Of a stretch of DNA of 64,000 bases, positions 26,259 through 36,007 are shown one piece after another. Source of the stretch: CBDCWQ01 sp965223435 (GTDB lineage Bacteria > Myxococcota > Kuafuiibacteriia > Kuafuiibacteriales > Kuafuiibacteriaceae). A model generated the notes under the pieces. That model searched no databases. It saw only the letters and a program-made list of their open reading frames with translations, and had not been told where the DNA came from. The stretch spans positions 372,001 through 436,000 of the forward strand of contig CBDCWQ010000019.1 of assembly GCA_965223435.1 (NCBI GenBank). The letters run 5' to 3'. Both the position numbers and the translations under genes were made by a program. Position 1 is the first letter of the stretch. Each line of letters starts with the position of its first letter.

Positions 26259-29200
26259 TCATTCGGAAGACCCCAAGCCGTAACGTTTCTCCGCTTCGAG
26301 ATAGGCTTGATATGAGTCGTCGCTGTGCTCCGTTTCGCCCACTTTCCTGACCGTCCCCGCATCAAGAATGTATATGGCAACACGGTTTTCTGGCATGATG
26401 ACTCGTACAACCGTCTGCTGCTTGGTGCTCCCATGCCTGGCCACCGCTTCGAACGCTTTTTTGGCTACGCCCGCCGGTTCCGCGGCAGACGCAACCCCGG
26501 TCAACACGATGTCCTCTCGGGCAACACGCTTCGGAAAACCGATCGACTTTTTTTCGGTCGTGAAAGCCAAAAATAAATGCGCGCCTCCAGTGGCACCATG
26601 CGCGCCCCGAAACTGGAGTACAGACCTCGTGCGCAACACCTCCATCGACGCCAGAAGCTGCTCCCCATCGGTCAGTGGCTTCGTACTCCGGTAAACTCCG
26701 GTTCGGGAAAAGCGATCGGCAAGGGAGGCGGTGTCGGGTATGTTAGGCGCATTTTTCACCTCCTCCATGAACCGATTCATTTCTCGATAGAGGACCCAAG
26801 GGTCCTCATGCTGAAGCGGGTGCTGAGGCGTTGTTCCGACACCCGAACGGTCATAGTAGGTATTAGGATCCTTAATGTAAATGAACCGTAGATACGTGTT
26901 GTTCACAAAAGGAAAGACGCGAGCACTCTCGGCGCCGGGATCATAGGTGGGGTGCTTTCCGAGCAGGGTCAACGCAACCGTCCCTGATGCGCCCCAGTCC
27001 TTGACCCGGTCCCAGTCGGAATTTTGCCGCTTGTTGTAATATACGGGCATGACCGCGTAGCCATATTTTTCGTGGTACAAGAGCACCACGTTGTTCTGGA
27101 TGCTTGCCCGGACGCGTCTAAGCTGCGTGTCCGAAAGCCAGGTTTTGCCGATCCCCATCAAGCCGTCGGACCGATAGCCGAGGGTCCGCAGGACCCCCGC
27201 CCATTCCACACCCAGTCGGTCCGCTTCCAGACCGTCGAGACCCTCAATCACTTCAGGTTCGGTGATGCCATTCGCTTTTTGGAGCGAAACCACCAGTTCT
27301 TCGTCCGCGCCCAAGGTTCGAAAGTACGCATCCTTCAACCGGTCGTAGACCGAAGAGGAGCCATTTTCCACAGACACAATAGTGATCAGGCGGCCCTCTT
27401 CTTCTTGAAAGCCTTCAAGGATCATCGGAGGCAAGGGCCCCTCCTCAGACCGCTCCGACGGGTTCTTCTTCCTCCGCGTCACGATCAAGCGATCCCCCAG
27501 CTCAACAAGATTCGGATCCGGGTTGAGCTCAACATGCTTGGCCGTAAACGAAATCTTGGGTCGAAGCGTCCCCGCAATGGTCGGCGCTTCAGAGGGCCGA
27601 GGGGTCACGGTGTCCGTCTCCTTCTTTGTATCACCGGCGCCCCCGCCTTGCCCCTGGGTCGCGCCCGCCCGCGCACCTACTGCGCCCCGTTTTTCGCTCA
27701 GGCTTGCATACCCGGCTGCGTCCCTCCACCAGTCTGGCCGGCCTTGGTCCCATCGAGAAAACAGTTCCTTCCCCGACGACCGCTCCGCTGCGGACGCGTC
27801 GAAAAACCCGCCCAACAAGAGCCCTCGCAGGGTTCGAAGCACACCCTCGCGGAGGTTCTCGTCGGGGATATGTTCCGCCAGGTCCAAGAAACCCTGCCAC
27901 CACACATGGTGACGGAGAAAGGTTTCAATGACCTCTTCGCGCGACTTTTCGGTATCCAGAACAAAGACCTTCACCCGTCCAGCGTCACCAATGATCTCCG
28001 GCGAGTCAGGAACGACCACACCCAAGAAATGCTCTTTGGGAATCTCGTTCACCACCGGAATCAAGTCTTGAAGGTGGTGGGTATCAAAGCCATAAATCTT
28101 GTCGACGCCAAAAATCCTCGAGGCCCCCGAAGGCGTCTGATAGGTTCGATGGGCACGAATGTCGTCTTCATCCTGATAAAAAAGCGCAACCCCAGACTGA
28201 TGGTCACCGAACCCAACCTCTTTGAGAACCTCGTCGGCCGCAATGCTGCCCACCTCGGTCCACGCCTGACTTGGTGCCTCCCGAAACGCAACCATGGTCG
28301 TCAGACCAGCATCCAACTCAGCAGTCGAGGCCAGGGGGAGGACCACCGGCACCGCCACCGAGGCGACGAGAGGATCCGCTTTCACGAGCTCCCGGAAGGC
28401 TCCAAGCAACATCCGCCCCGGAGACCGCACCGCCCCCCGAAGCACCTGCACACTGGCCTCCGAAAGCCCCGTCTTTGGCACCACTGTGAGCCCCTCCTTG
28501 TCGACTGAGGCAGTCACCCGGTTCATCAGCGCCAAGAACCCCGGCGAACCCGCTTCTGCCTCTGTCCACGAAAACATGCCGTCCTTTGGGCCAGTCCCAA
28601 AGGTCGAAACCTCATCGTTGTCGCCGGTGGGCAGGGAGGGGGCGCCCGCTGCCGATGCCAGTGATGCCATGGCACGTTTCAGCAGTTCGGAGGACTCCGG
28701 AATCGTGAACGCAAAGGTGAGCCCCGCGCGGGAAGGCGTCAAGTCCAAGTCTGCGTCCGGCGGAAAAAGGGCATCTTGAACAAGCTCCAGGGGTTCGAAG
28801 TACATCTCGACTCCGGCAACGAGCGAGGCGCCAGCCATACCCACCATGAAGCTTCGAGCCCCATTCTTTCTATCGAGGCGATACACGACCAGCCCGGCGA
28901 CCACCGAAAGGACGCTGTGAACCGCCCACTGGTAAGGGTAGGCCGGGTCGGGGTCAAAGTTGGCGAACCATGCGCCGGCGAAAAACGCCACGGCGGAGCC
29001 GAGGACTTCGACGCCGGTCGGAGAAAGCCGAGCCTTGATGTGCGGATTGTCGTGGGCTGCGGTCATCGCCATAAGGTCCTGAAGCGCCATTTCAGGGAAG
29101 TTCACCGCGGCATCAAACAGACCCGCGCCCAGAAGGTCCGTGGCGTCCACCCGTTGACCGGTACACGCCACGGCGTCTTGCCCGCACCAACGAACTTCTC

Positions 29201-29660
29201 CGGCCATCACCGCCTTGCCATTTTCCTGCGCTGCTTTGAAAAGCGTCACCTCCATGGGCGGCGCAAACTCGCCGAATTCAAACACCCAAGTTTTGGGGAG
29301 CTCGTCCAGGTCCCCGAGAAGCGCTTCTGTCTTGGACGGGATATGAAGGAAGTCTGCACTCAAACGCTCGAGTTCGAAGCCAAGCATCGTCTGCCCGTTT
29401 ATCTCCTCCATAGGGAAGCCACCCTCGTGGGGCACGGACGACCCCGTATGTTCGTCCTTTTGGACCATGTGGTTTTGAATCAAATAAGCATGGACGGCAA
29501 GCAGGTCCCTGCTCACCCACGCGCCACCGTGTGCCTCGTAGTCGACGCGTGTGATGTTGCGGGAAGCGGCTCTACCGGATGAAAAGGAAAACTGCGATTG
29601 CCACGGGTCCTTTTCTTCGTCCGACAGCCCGAGACCCGCTGCGAGCTGATCGTTTCCATC
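26259..29660 (-). CDS. Giant exported protein 2, 3' half (separated by a frameshift)
   Basis: This frame becomes protein-like at about 29650 (NDQLAAGLGLSDEEKD) and runs to the stop at 26259; the frame upstream of that is meaningless. It continues the second helical region of the 5' half. Three hydrophobic stretches follow at about 28960-29010, 28880-28930 and 28800-28860 (for example VHSVLSVVAGLVVYRL and FMVGMAGASLVAGVEMYF), possibly membrane-inserting. A segment FLRHHVWWQGFLDLAEHIPDE resembles FVRHHVFWKYIAPFADTLPP of giant 1, marking a shared junction. After it comes a low-complexity Gly/Thr/Pro linker and a C-terminal region of about 400 residues found in neither other giant. No catalytic motif is recognised there. 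There is no start codon with a Shine-Dalgarno, so it is unlikely to be made separately. Confidence 0.7.
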   Translation of the reverse strand, partial: DGNDQLAAGLGLSDEEKDPWQSQFSFSSGRAASRNITRVDYEAHGGAWVSRDLLAVHAYLIQNHMVQKDEHTGSSVPHEGGFPMEEINGQTMLGFELERLSADFLHIPSKTEALLGDLDELPKTWVFEFGEFAPPMEVTLFKAAQENGKAVMAGEVRWCGQDAVACTGQRVDATDLLGAGLFDAAVNFPEMALQDLMAMTAAHDNPHIKARLSPTGVEVLGSAVAFFAGAWFANFDPDPAYPYQWAVHSVLSVVAGLVVYRLDRKNGARSFMVGMAGASLVAGVEMYFEPLELVQDALFPPDADLDLTPSRAGLTFAFTIPESSELLKRAMASLASAAGAPSLPTGDNDEVSTFGTGPKDGMFSWTEAEAGSPGFLALMNRVTASVDKEGLTVVPKTGLSEASVQVLRGAVRSPGRMLLGAFRELVKADPLVASVAVPVVLPLASTAELDAGLTTMVAFREAPSQAWTEVGSIAADEVLKEVGFGDHQSGVALFYQDEDDIRAHRTYQTPSGASRIFGVDKIYGFDTHHLQDLIPVVNEIPKEHFLGVVVPDSPEIIGDAGRVKVFVLDTEKSREEVIETFLRHHVWWQGFLDLAEHIPDENLREGVLRTLRGLLLGGFFDASAAERSSGKELFSRWDQGRPDWWRDAAGYASLSEKRGAVGARAGATQGQGGGAGDTKKETDTVTPRPSEAPTIAGTLRPKISFTAKHVELNPDPNLVELGDRLIVTRRKKNPSERSEEGPLPPMILEGFQEEEGRLITIVSVENGSSSVYDRLKDAYFRTLGADEELVVSLQKANGITEPEVIEGLDGLEADRLGVEWAGVLRTLGYRSDGLMGIGKTWLSDTQLRRVRASIQNNVVLLYHEKYGYAVMPVYYNKRQNSDWDRVKDWGASGTVALTLLGKHPTYDPGAESARVFPFVNNTYLRFIYIKDPNTYYDRSGVGTTPQHPLQHEDPWVLYREMNRFMEEVKNAPNIPDTASLADRFSRTGVYRSTKPLTDGEQLLASMEVLRTRSVLQFRGAHGATGGAHLFLAFTTEKKSIGFPKRVAREDIVLTGVASAAEPAGVAKKAFEAVARHGSTKQQTVVRVIMPENRVAIYILDAGTVRKVGETEHSDDSYQAYLEAEKRYGLGSSE

Positions 29661-32600
29661 GAGCGGAGAATGTGGGTCGCAACGTCCAAAATCCGTTGTT
29701 GGCGGGCCGGAGACGCGATGGGGGACCACCTTCCGAGATGAACAAGGGCGTAGATCGCCAAAAGCTGGGAACCCGTTTGGTAATAGGAGGCGATGGGCGA
29801 ACCAGAATCCGAAGCGACCGCATAGGGGAACTGCATCAACTCGGTGCCCGACGAAGAATCCTTGACCAACGTGCCGAGAAGCCCGTCTGCCCATCGCTCT
29901 GCTTGAACATAATCGCCGGCATGGGCCGCCCCAAGAAGCGCCAGGGCTTGATCGTGAATGAACGTCACTGCAACCGAGTCACTCTCCTCGGCGCCTTCTT
30001 CTTGTACCATCTCAGTCGAAACAATAAGATTCGCGCCAAGCGCGTCGACCGCCACCCGGTCCAAGACTTGCTTGGTGCTGAGCCGAAACAATTCAACTTC
30101 ACGGTAGTCCTTCACCGCCTCTGTGTGAAAATACCACTCACCCGCTAGGCCTTTGTGCACGGTCGCGCCGATGCCGGTATGGAGTTCTGCAGCGCCGGTG
30201 GCGGCCACAAAGGTGAGCGCTTCCGTCGTCCGATCGAATGTCGCCAACCGGGCGATGCTCCGGTAGATGTTTCCGCCAGGTATTTCTGCCGAATCTATCG
30301 ACGTTGCGAATCTCAAGCCACCGTTATCACGCTCGGGTATGACGGTGGCATGGTGAACTTCGCCTTCATCTGTAAGGCTGGTGATGACCACCCGGTAGTC
30401 AGATCCGATATCCTCCCAGCTCTTGGCTCTGATGGTCCCCGAAAAATCCCAGTAGGTAGGCCAGAAATAGTCCGTGATCCCATCGAGCAAGCCACCACCC
30501 GAGCGGCGTTCGGTCCGTACTTCAAGGGTGATATCCGCCACATTGACGGGAACAGAGAGCGAGACGAATCCGTCCGGAGCGTAGGGGATGGCACTTTTGT
30601 CATCCAAAAGGAGCGCAACCCGGTAATCATGAAGGTGGCCTTTTTGCCGAAGTTCGTCGGTGATGCGACCGTGCGGGATGCCGCTGGGTGAGCCGTCGGC
30701 CCCGGGCTTGCCCGTAGCAGTCACGATAAGCTGATGCGTTTTTTCGGCCTCTTCGAAGGACTTTCCTCGGAGCGCCTCGAGCGTGTCATTCGTGAAACTG
30801 TAAAGCCCGCCCAGCTGGACACCCTCCGCATAGTTTCTCAGCGGCTTGTCGAGTGCGACGTGACGACTGGCATAATAGTCGTACACATCGATGAACCAAA
30901 TGGCCGCCGTGCTCGACTCGAGCTGGGTCATGAGGTCCTGGATCTTGTAAGTGGAGTACGGAAAGCCGTGGTCTCGGACAAACACTTGCATGTGGCGCCA
31001 CATCTTGTTCGCCTCTTTTTGGAAGCGATCCGATCTCGGGTCATCCACAACGGCGTCGGCAAAACGCAATAGGCCCAAAATGAGGCCGGTTGTGGCCTCT
31101 AGGTGGTACAATTTTTCCTGGTCGTCGGTTTGCTCGATGTAGGGGTCCTTGAAACTCCGCGGAAAATAATGGGTGCCGTAATAGTCTTTGCCCGAAAACT
31201 TGAGCAGTTTTACGAAATGCTTGACCGTGTACGCCAAGCAACGACTCAACTTGCTCTGGTGTTCGTTCGACAGCTGCCCGTAGTCCACCGACAACGAAAG
31301 CCAGCTACAGTTGTCGATGGCGGTATGATGGCTTGGGTCGAACAAACCCGGACCCAAGATCGTGCCTCCGGTCACGATACGACCCTCGTTTTCGTCCCAA
31401 AGCCGGTCGAAGATGGCATCGTTAAGGCGGTTTCGCGCACGTGTCCAAACCTCCTTTCGCTCCTCTTGGATTTCCCGCGCATCCAACCCGGCCTCGATGG
31501 CCCGGTCTCCTCCACCGAGCGACGGAAAGTTCGCGAGGTAGTGATTGAGTACACTCAAGGCATCAAGGTTGTGTTCAGTCACGACGTTCAAGGCCTTGGT
31601 GGGCTCCTTGAGCTTTTCGAACTCAAGCTCGGTCAGGGTGTGAAGCTTGCCAAAAGCGCGTTGACTGCCCGAGCCTGGGATAAAAGTTTGCACACGCGGT
31701 GGGTTGTCGGAATCGAAGTCTTCGTACCCAATGGCATCCAAGATCCCATAGTAGGCCCACTGCTCTTCGGGCTCTTCCACGGGGAACAAATCGCCGGGCC
31801 TATCGGCGTTTTTGAGCCCCGAGGCCGTGATGCCCGCAGTGACAAGATGAACACCGTGGTCGAAGTGGTGGCCAAGTCCACCCAAAGCCCGTTGGTAGCA
31901 ATCCCCAAACGTATTCTTGACATCGCTCGAGAGCTTCGCAAACTGATTCGAACTGATGAACACCCCAAGCCCATGGATGACCCAGGCGTTGGCGCCCGTC
32001 ACTTGACGCGCATCCCGCCAGCTATCCCCGTCGGTGTTCCAGGAAAAGGGCCAACCGGAGATGGTTCCGTCCGCTTCCGAGGAAAGCCCGCTGTCGCAAA
32101 CAAAGTCTGCGATCGCGTACGCTCTCGGATCGTCGTGTACCGCGTATTGAGCGAGCGCAATCCCTTGGGTGTAGGCCCAGACGCGACCGAAGCGTACCAA
32201 AGACGCGTAGTCCGCGTCTGTCGGTTTTCCATCGTACTCTCGCTGCGCGCCCAAGGCGGAGTCAAACAGCTTGTCCCTCAGTATCTTCGCCTTGAGATAG
32301 TTGCCTTCAGCGTCACCAGGAAGGACCTGCGGCGATTCAAACGCAATATTGGCGCCGCCAAGCAATGCCGTCGGTCGGTCGGCCACGGGCTCAACCAGCG
32401 CGGTGGCAAGCCTGGTCGGGTTCAACGCGCTTGATTCACCAAAGATGCTCGCCAAAGCAACCCCCAACGGAGCCTCACCGCCCAAAGGAGTGGACCCCTC
32501 TAACGAGGCCACCGACTCCAGCCTGCCGGGCGGGCGCGGTGCCAGACTTCGGGTGTTCGGTCCACCGCTGAACTCGACCCAAACCGTACGGCTTCGGTCC

Positions 32601-35600
32601 AGGTCATCGAGCGCCTCGGCAACAATGCTGCTTGATGAGAGCACGTGGATGGGTCGCTCTTTCGCGCAACCGCTGGTCTCCATGTAGAACTGATTCACGC
32701 ACGCGACATGAATGGGAGCGCTTTGATGAGCCGAGACCACCGCGGGCGTACGGACACGGACGGCTTTGCTTTCCATCGAGGGCCGACCGCCCCGGCTGGT
32801 CACGATGCGCGCGCCATCGCTTGCATCTACGCCGGCTCGAACCCATGCTGCGACCATCAGTTCTTCATGAACCGCGATCGCCGGGACATTGTGGAGCACA
32901 CCAGCGTTTTCGCCGTGGCTTTTCCAGTGCACGGGTTTGGGCGGGCTGACATGCATGCTCGAGCGCGTGTCCCAGCGCCGATTGCCTTGGTCTCGAATCA
33001 GTTCGATCCGACCTTCTTCTGGGGTGGTTCCGGGCGCGTAGTATACGATGCCCATCGTCCCATCGGTGGCGATGGCAAGATCGGGCACGTACCCCGTGGC
33101 CACTTTTGTGGATGGCGTCCAGTCAAGGCCCCCGTTGTCGGAGTACGAAACGTGAATGGCGTTTGAACCGCTTCGGTTCGGGTCCGAGGACGCCCCTTTC
33201 TCGAACACCGCGACCATTTCCCCGCTGGGCGCGGTGAATACCTTGGGGCGCGCTGGCGCCTTTTCGAACCCCTTCGACCGCTCGTCGACAACCGAGAACC
33301 GCCAAGCCTGTTCTGCGTCACCCTTCCAGACCCCTTGGCGCCACGTATCCGGTCCTTGACCGTCTGCCCAGGCCCCCTCGATCAGGGGCCGCTGGGCGAC
33401 ACGAATGTGGTCGTTTTTGTGCCAGGAGCCTTGGTATCGATACTGGTACGCAATACCGAGACCGTCCCACAGCGCTTCGTCCCCGGGCTCATAGGCTTGT
33501 TTCCAAGTGTTGCGCCAACCCACCACCATTTTCGTAGGCAATTTCCGCTGAATGATGGTGTCGCTGTAGACCGGGGATTCGTACATCGAAAACCACGGTG
33601 GATGAGGAACGGGGTCATGGTCCCAGAGCCGACGCTGGCGAACCACGATGCTGAGGGCGTCCTGGTCGACATGGAGCGACGGCTCGGTCACGTGTGCCTC
33701 CTCGAGCCGAACAACGAATGCGCGGGGCTGGCCACCATCATCGGGGTCGGGGGTGCCCGCAACCGTGTAGGATTCCTCACACCAGCATTCTGGGCAATCG
33801 CAAGCGCCGTCGTCGGCCGGCTCGTAGTATGCCTTGTACTTGACTTCTTCAGTGGCGAGTCTCCGCTTACGGACGTCAAAGACACTGCTCGGCGCGCCCT
33901 CGAGGTTCTTGAGGTAATAGGCTTTGCTTGCCTCACCCCAGACAAGGTGGCTATTTCCCAAATGATCGATGGCGATATCGACCCCGCGCTTCCAACTGCG
34001 GCCCTCGCGAAGGACCTGAGGGAGGGCAAAACGGGCGCCGCCGTCGGTGCTCGACGCAACCAGAAGCCGGCTGGCCTGAGTCTCGCGGTCATCGCCGTTC
34101 CGAACACAGATCCACGCCACCAGCACCCTTGACCCTTGGGCCGCAACCGCAAGGTCGCCCACCCTCCAGCCGGCTGGACTCCCGAGGGGAATGCTCTGGC
34201 TCCAGGAATCTGCGCTTGCAAACTCGCTGCTTCGAAGCAGCCGCACTTCGTCTCCCCCACTGGGATGGGCGTCATGAGCGACGTAGACCATAAAGGTGTC
34301 GGTCCGTTGGCCGTGGGTGCTGATGGCCATGACCGGCAGGCGGGCATGGATGCCGACCGGAGTGACCGCGCTTGGCGATTCAAACCCGTCTTCGGATACA
34401 CCCGGGGTCTTCAAACCAAGCTCGAGGCGCGCCTGGCTCGAGCGCTCGGATACATGATCGACGCCATGGGCTCCTGGAACCAAGGCCGCAACATGTAATG
34501 CGTACCGCCCGGGTTCGAGACCCGTTCCATCATACCAAGGTTCATCCACGTCTTGGGCGGGCTCTCCATCGCGGAACACCCGGTAACGAAGGTCTGCGCC
34601 CTCAGGGATGGGACTGCCGTCGATCAATCTATGGGGCGCGCTCCACCGAAGGTGGACGGCATCTTCGTCTGCCCAAGCCACCAAGCCCTGCGGCGCGAGC
34701 GATGCCTGGGTGCCCTGATAGGCGACCGGAGAGTAGACGATTTTTGTGGTTCTTGTGGCTTGGTTGCCAGCCGCGTCCATGGCGCGCAGAGAAAATCGAT
34801 TGCTTCCAGCTCGGAGCACAACCTGCGCCGCAAACCGCCCGCCGTGCACTGGGAGCATCTGGCTTTCGGCAGTTTCCTCGTGCGTGAGAATGAGGCTATC
34901 GAGATCGGGCTCGGCCACAAATCCCGTGATCTCGATCTTTGGCTTGTAAACCGTTGTGTCGGGACCCCGGTCCAACTGGATGTCGGGCTCCGCTCGATCC
35001 AGTACAACTGTTCGTACCACGCGTACTTCGTTTTCGCCGTCGTCTCGGGCCACAAATTCAAGCTGGTTCTCTCCTGCGGTCAGCCGAAAAGCCTGCTCAA
35101 AAGCACCGGTAGAGGTCGTCACGATCACATCGTTGATGCGCAAGAAGGCAAATTGTGCGTCGTCGACTTCTCCTTGAACCGTGATCAAGGGTCGGTTGGT
35201 GAACAGCGTTCCTTCGCCAGGTACTTCGACAACCAAACGCGGCATGACAGGGTCTGAGCCTAGGGTTTTGGGCCCGCCTTCAGCCGCAAAAGAGGTCACC
35301 TTCCATTGAAGCGCACTCGATTCGGGGTGAACTTCTCCCTTCAGGACGAAAGGCGCCGCATGGGCGGCGGTGCCTTCTTCGTTTGGCGTCGCGACCAACA
35401 AGAAAGGTGCTTCGCTGACGACGACCTCTGCATTCACACTTTCAGCGCCGGGCACCAACCACACGGTTTTCCCGGGCTCTAGGATGCCTTCAAAAGGTGC
35501 CCATGCTTGCGACTGTGTATCCCAGATGAACGCTTTGTCCGCTCCGAGGCGCGAAAACGCGATGGGCTGCGTCGGCGAAAAAAGATACCCCCGTGTGTCG

Positions 35601-35995
35601 GCCCCCACGCCCAGCGCAGGCGGAGCCTGCCCTCGGCCGTCTGCGCGCATTCCTTCGGGTGCCAAGTAAAACCAGTAGTTCTCGTAGCGCCCTAACTCGG
35701 CGACCCGATGATAACGAACCACCACGCGTTCGAGTTTTGAATCGTAGGCGCGTTCGATGCCCCACGCGGCCCATCGCTCCCCGAGGAGCTCCCGCAAGAA
35801 GTCCGTGGTGGCCATGGTGTGGGCGGAAACAAGCATCCACCCTTCGGTTAAACTTGAGACCGAAGTTCCTCGAGGCGAAGGATTCTCGGTGGGCGATTCG
35901 ATCGGACGCGCGCAAGCAACACCGATAAGCCCCACGCTTAGAGCAACCATGGCCTGTACTGTAAAAGTTGGATCTCTGGGATTCGACACTGTCAT
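29513..35995 (-). CDS. Giant exported lipoprotein 2, 5' half (ends out of frame after a -1 frameshift)
   Basis: ATG 35995 (or in-frame GTG 36007; neither has a strong Shine-Dalgarno) gives a signal peptide ending GLIGVAC, a lipobox. Domains in order: an N-terminal domain (about 50-130), two bacterial Ig-like domains (about 250-450), FN3 (about 460-560), an Asp-box propeller (about 570-1130; SYSDNGGLDW) with the cluster CDCPECWCEESY (732-743), and an alpha/alpha-toroid-like domain (about 1260-1700; VTEHNLD, DNCSWLSLSVDY). Beta domains and a second helical region follow. At about codon 2113 (29646-29665) sense continues in the -1 frame. The residues after this point to the stop at 29513 (GCRTKKRTRG and on) look random. 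With one base restored the protein would be about 3245 aa. Confidence 0.85.
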   Translation of the reverse strand: MTVSNPRDPTFTVQAMVALSVGLIGVACARPIESPTENPSPRGTSVSSLTEGWMLVSAHTMATTDFLRELLGERWAAWGIERAYDSKLERVVVRYHRVAELGRYENYWFYLAPEGMRADGRGQAPPALGVGADTRGYLFSPTQPIAFSRLGADKAFIWDTQSQAWAPFEGILEPGKTVWLVPGAESVNAEVVVSEAPFLLVATPNEEGTAAHAAPFVLKGEVHPESSALQWKVTSFAAEGGPKTLGSDPVMPRLVVEVPGEGTLFTNRPLITVQGEVDDAQFAFLRINDVIVTTSTGAFEQAFRLTAGENQLEFVARDDGENEVRVVRTVVLDRAEPDIQLDRGPDTTVYKPKIEITGFVAEPDLDSLILTHEETAESQMLPVHGGRFAAQVVLRAGSNRFSLRAMDAAGNQATRTTKIVYSPVAYQGTQASLAPQGLVAWADEDAVHLRWSAPHRLIDGSPIPEGADLRYRVFRDGEPAQDVDEPWYDGTGLEPGRYALHVAALVPGAHGVDHVSERSSQARLELGLKTPGVSEDGFESPSAVTPVGIHARLPVMAISTHGQRTDTFMVYVAHDAHPSGGDEVRLLRSSEFASADSWSQSIPLGSPAGWRVGDLAVAAQGSRVLVAWICVRNGDDRETQASRLLVASSTDGGARFALPQVLREGRSWKRGVDIAIDHLGNSHLVWGEASKAYYLKNLEGAPSSVFDVRKRRLATEEVKYKAYYEPADDGACDCPECWCEESYTVAGTPDPDDGGQPRAFVVRLEEAHVTEPSLHVDQDALSIVVRQRRLWDHDPVPHPPWFSMYESPVYSDTIIQRKLPTKMVVGWRNTWKQAYEPGDEALWDGLGIAYQYRYQGSWHKNDHIRVAQRPLIEGAWADGQGPDTWRQGVWKGDAEQAWRFSVVDERSKGFEKAPARPKVFTAPSGEMVAVFEKGASSDPNRSGSNAIHVSYSDNGGLDWTPSTKVATGYVPDLAIATDGTMGIVYYAPGTTPEEGRIELIRDQGNRRWDTRSSMHVSPPKPVHWKSHGENAGVLHNVPAIAVHEELMVAAWVRAGVDASDGARIVTSRGGRPSMESKAVRVRTPAVVSAHQSAPIHVACVNQFYMETSGCAKERPIHVLSSSSIVAEALDDLDRSRTVWVEFSGGPNTRSLAPRPPGRLESVASLEGSTPLGGEAPLGVALASIFGESSALNPTRLATALVEPVADRPTALLGGANIAFESPQVLPGDAEGNYLKAKILRDKLFDSALGAQREYDGKPTDADYASLVRFGRVWAYTQGIALAQYAVHDDPRAYAIADFVCDSGLSSEADGTISGWPFSWNTDGDSWRDARQVTGANAWVIHGLGVFISSNQFAKLSSDVKNTFGDCYQRALGGLGHHFDHGVHLVTAGITASGLKNADRPGDLFPVEEPEEQWAYYGILDAIGYEDFDSDNPPRVQTFIPGSGSQRAFGKLHTLTELEFEKLKEPTKALNVVTEHNLDALSVLNHYLANFPSLGGGDRAIEAGLDAREIQEERKEVWTRARNRLNDAIFDRLWDENEGRIVTGGTILGPGLFDPSHHTAIDNCSWLSLSVDYGQLSNEHQSKLSRCLAYTVKHFVKLLKFSGKDYYGTHYFPRSFKDPYIEQTDDQEKLYHLEATTGLILGLLRFADAVVDDPRSDRFQKEANKMWRHMQVFVRDHGFPYSTYKIQDLMTQLESSTAAIWFIDVYDYYASRHVALDKPLRNYAEGVQLGGLYSFTNDTLEALRGKSFEEAEKTHQLIVTATGKPGADGSPSGIPHGRITDELRQKGHLHDYRVALLLDDKSAIPYAPDGFVSLSVPVNVADITLEVRTERRSGGGLLDGITDYFWPTYWDFSGTIRAKSWEDIGSDYRVVITSLTDEGEVHHATVIPERDNGGLRFATSIDSAEIPGGNIYRSIARLATFDRTTEALTFVAATGAAELHTGIGATVHKGLAGEWYFHTEAVKDYREVELFRLSTKQVLDRVAVDALGANLIVSTEMVQEEGAEESDSVAVTFIHDQALALLGAAHAGDYVQAERWADGLLGTLVKDSSSGTELMQFPYAVASDSGSPIASYYQTGSQLLAIYALVHLGRWSPIASPARQQRILDVATHILRSMETISSQRVSGCRTKKRTRGNRSFPFHPVEPLPATSHASTTRHTVARG

Positions 35996-36007
35996 CTTCG
36001 CTTTCAC

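Noticed and set aside
29513..29894. Programmed -1 ribosomal frameshift in giant 2
   Set aside because: No X_XXY_YYZ heptamer or following stem was seen at the point where meaning switches frames. An indel or sequencing error is simpler, so I report it only as a frameshift.
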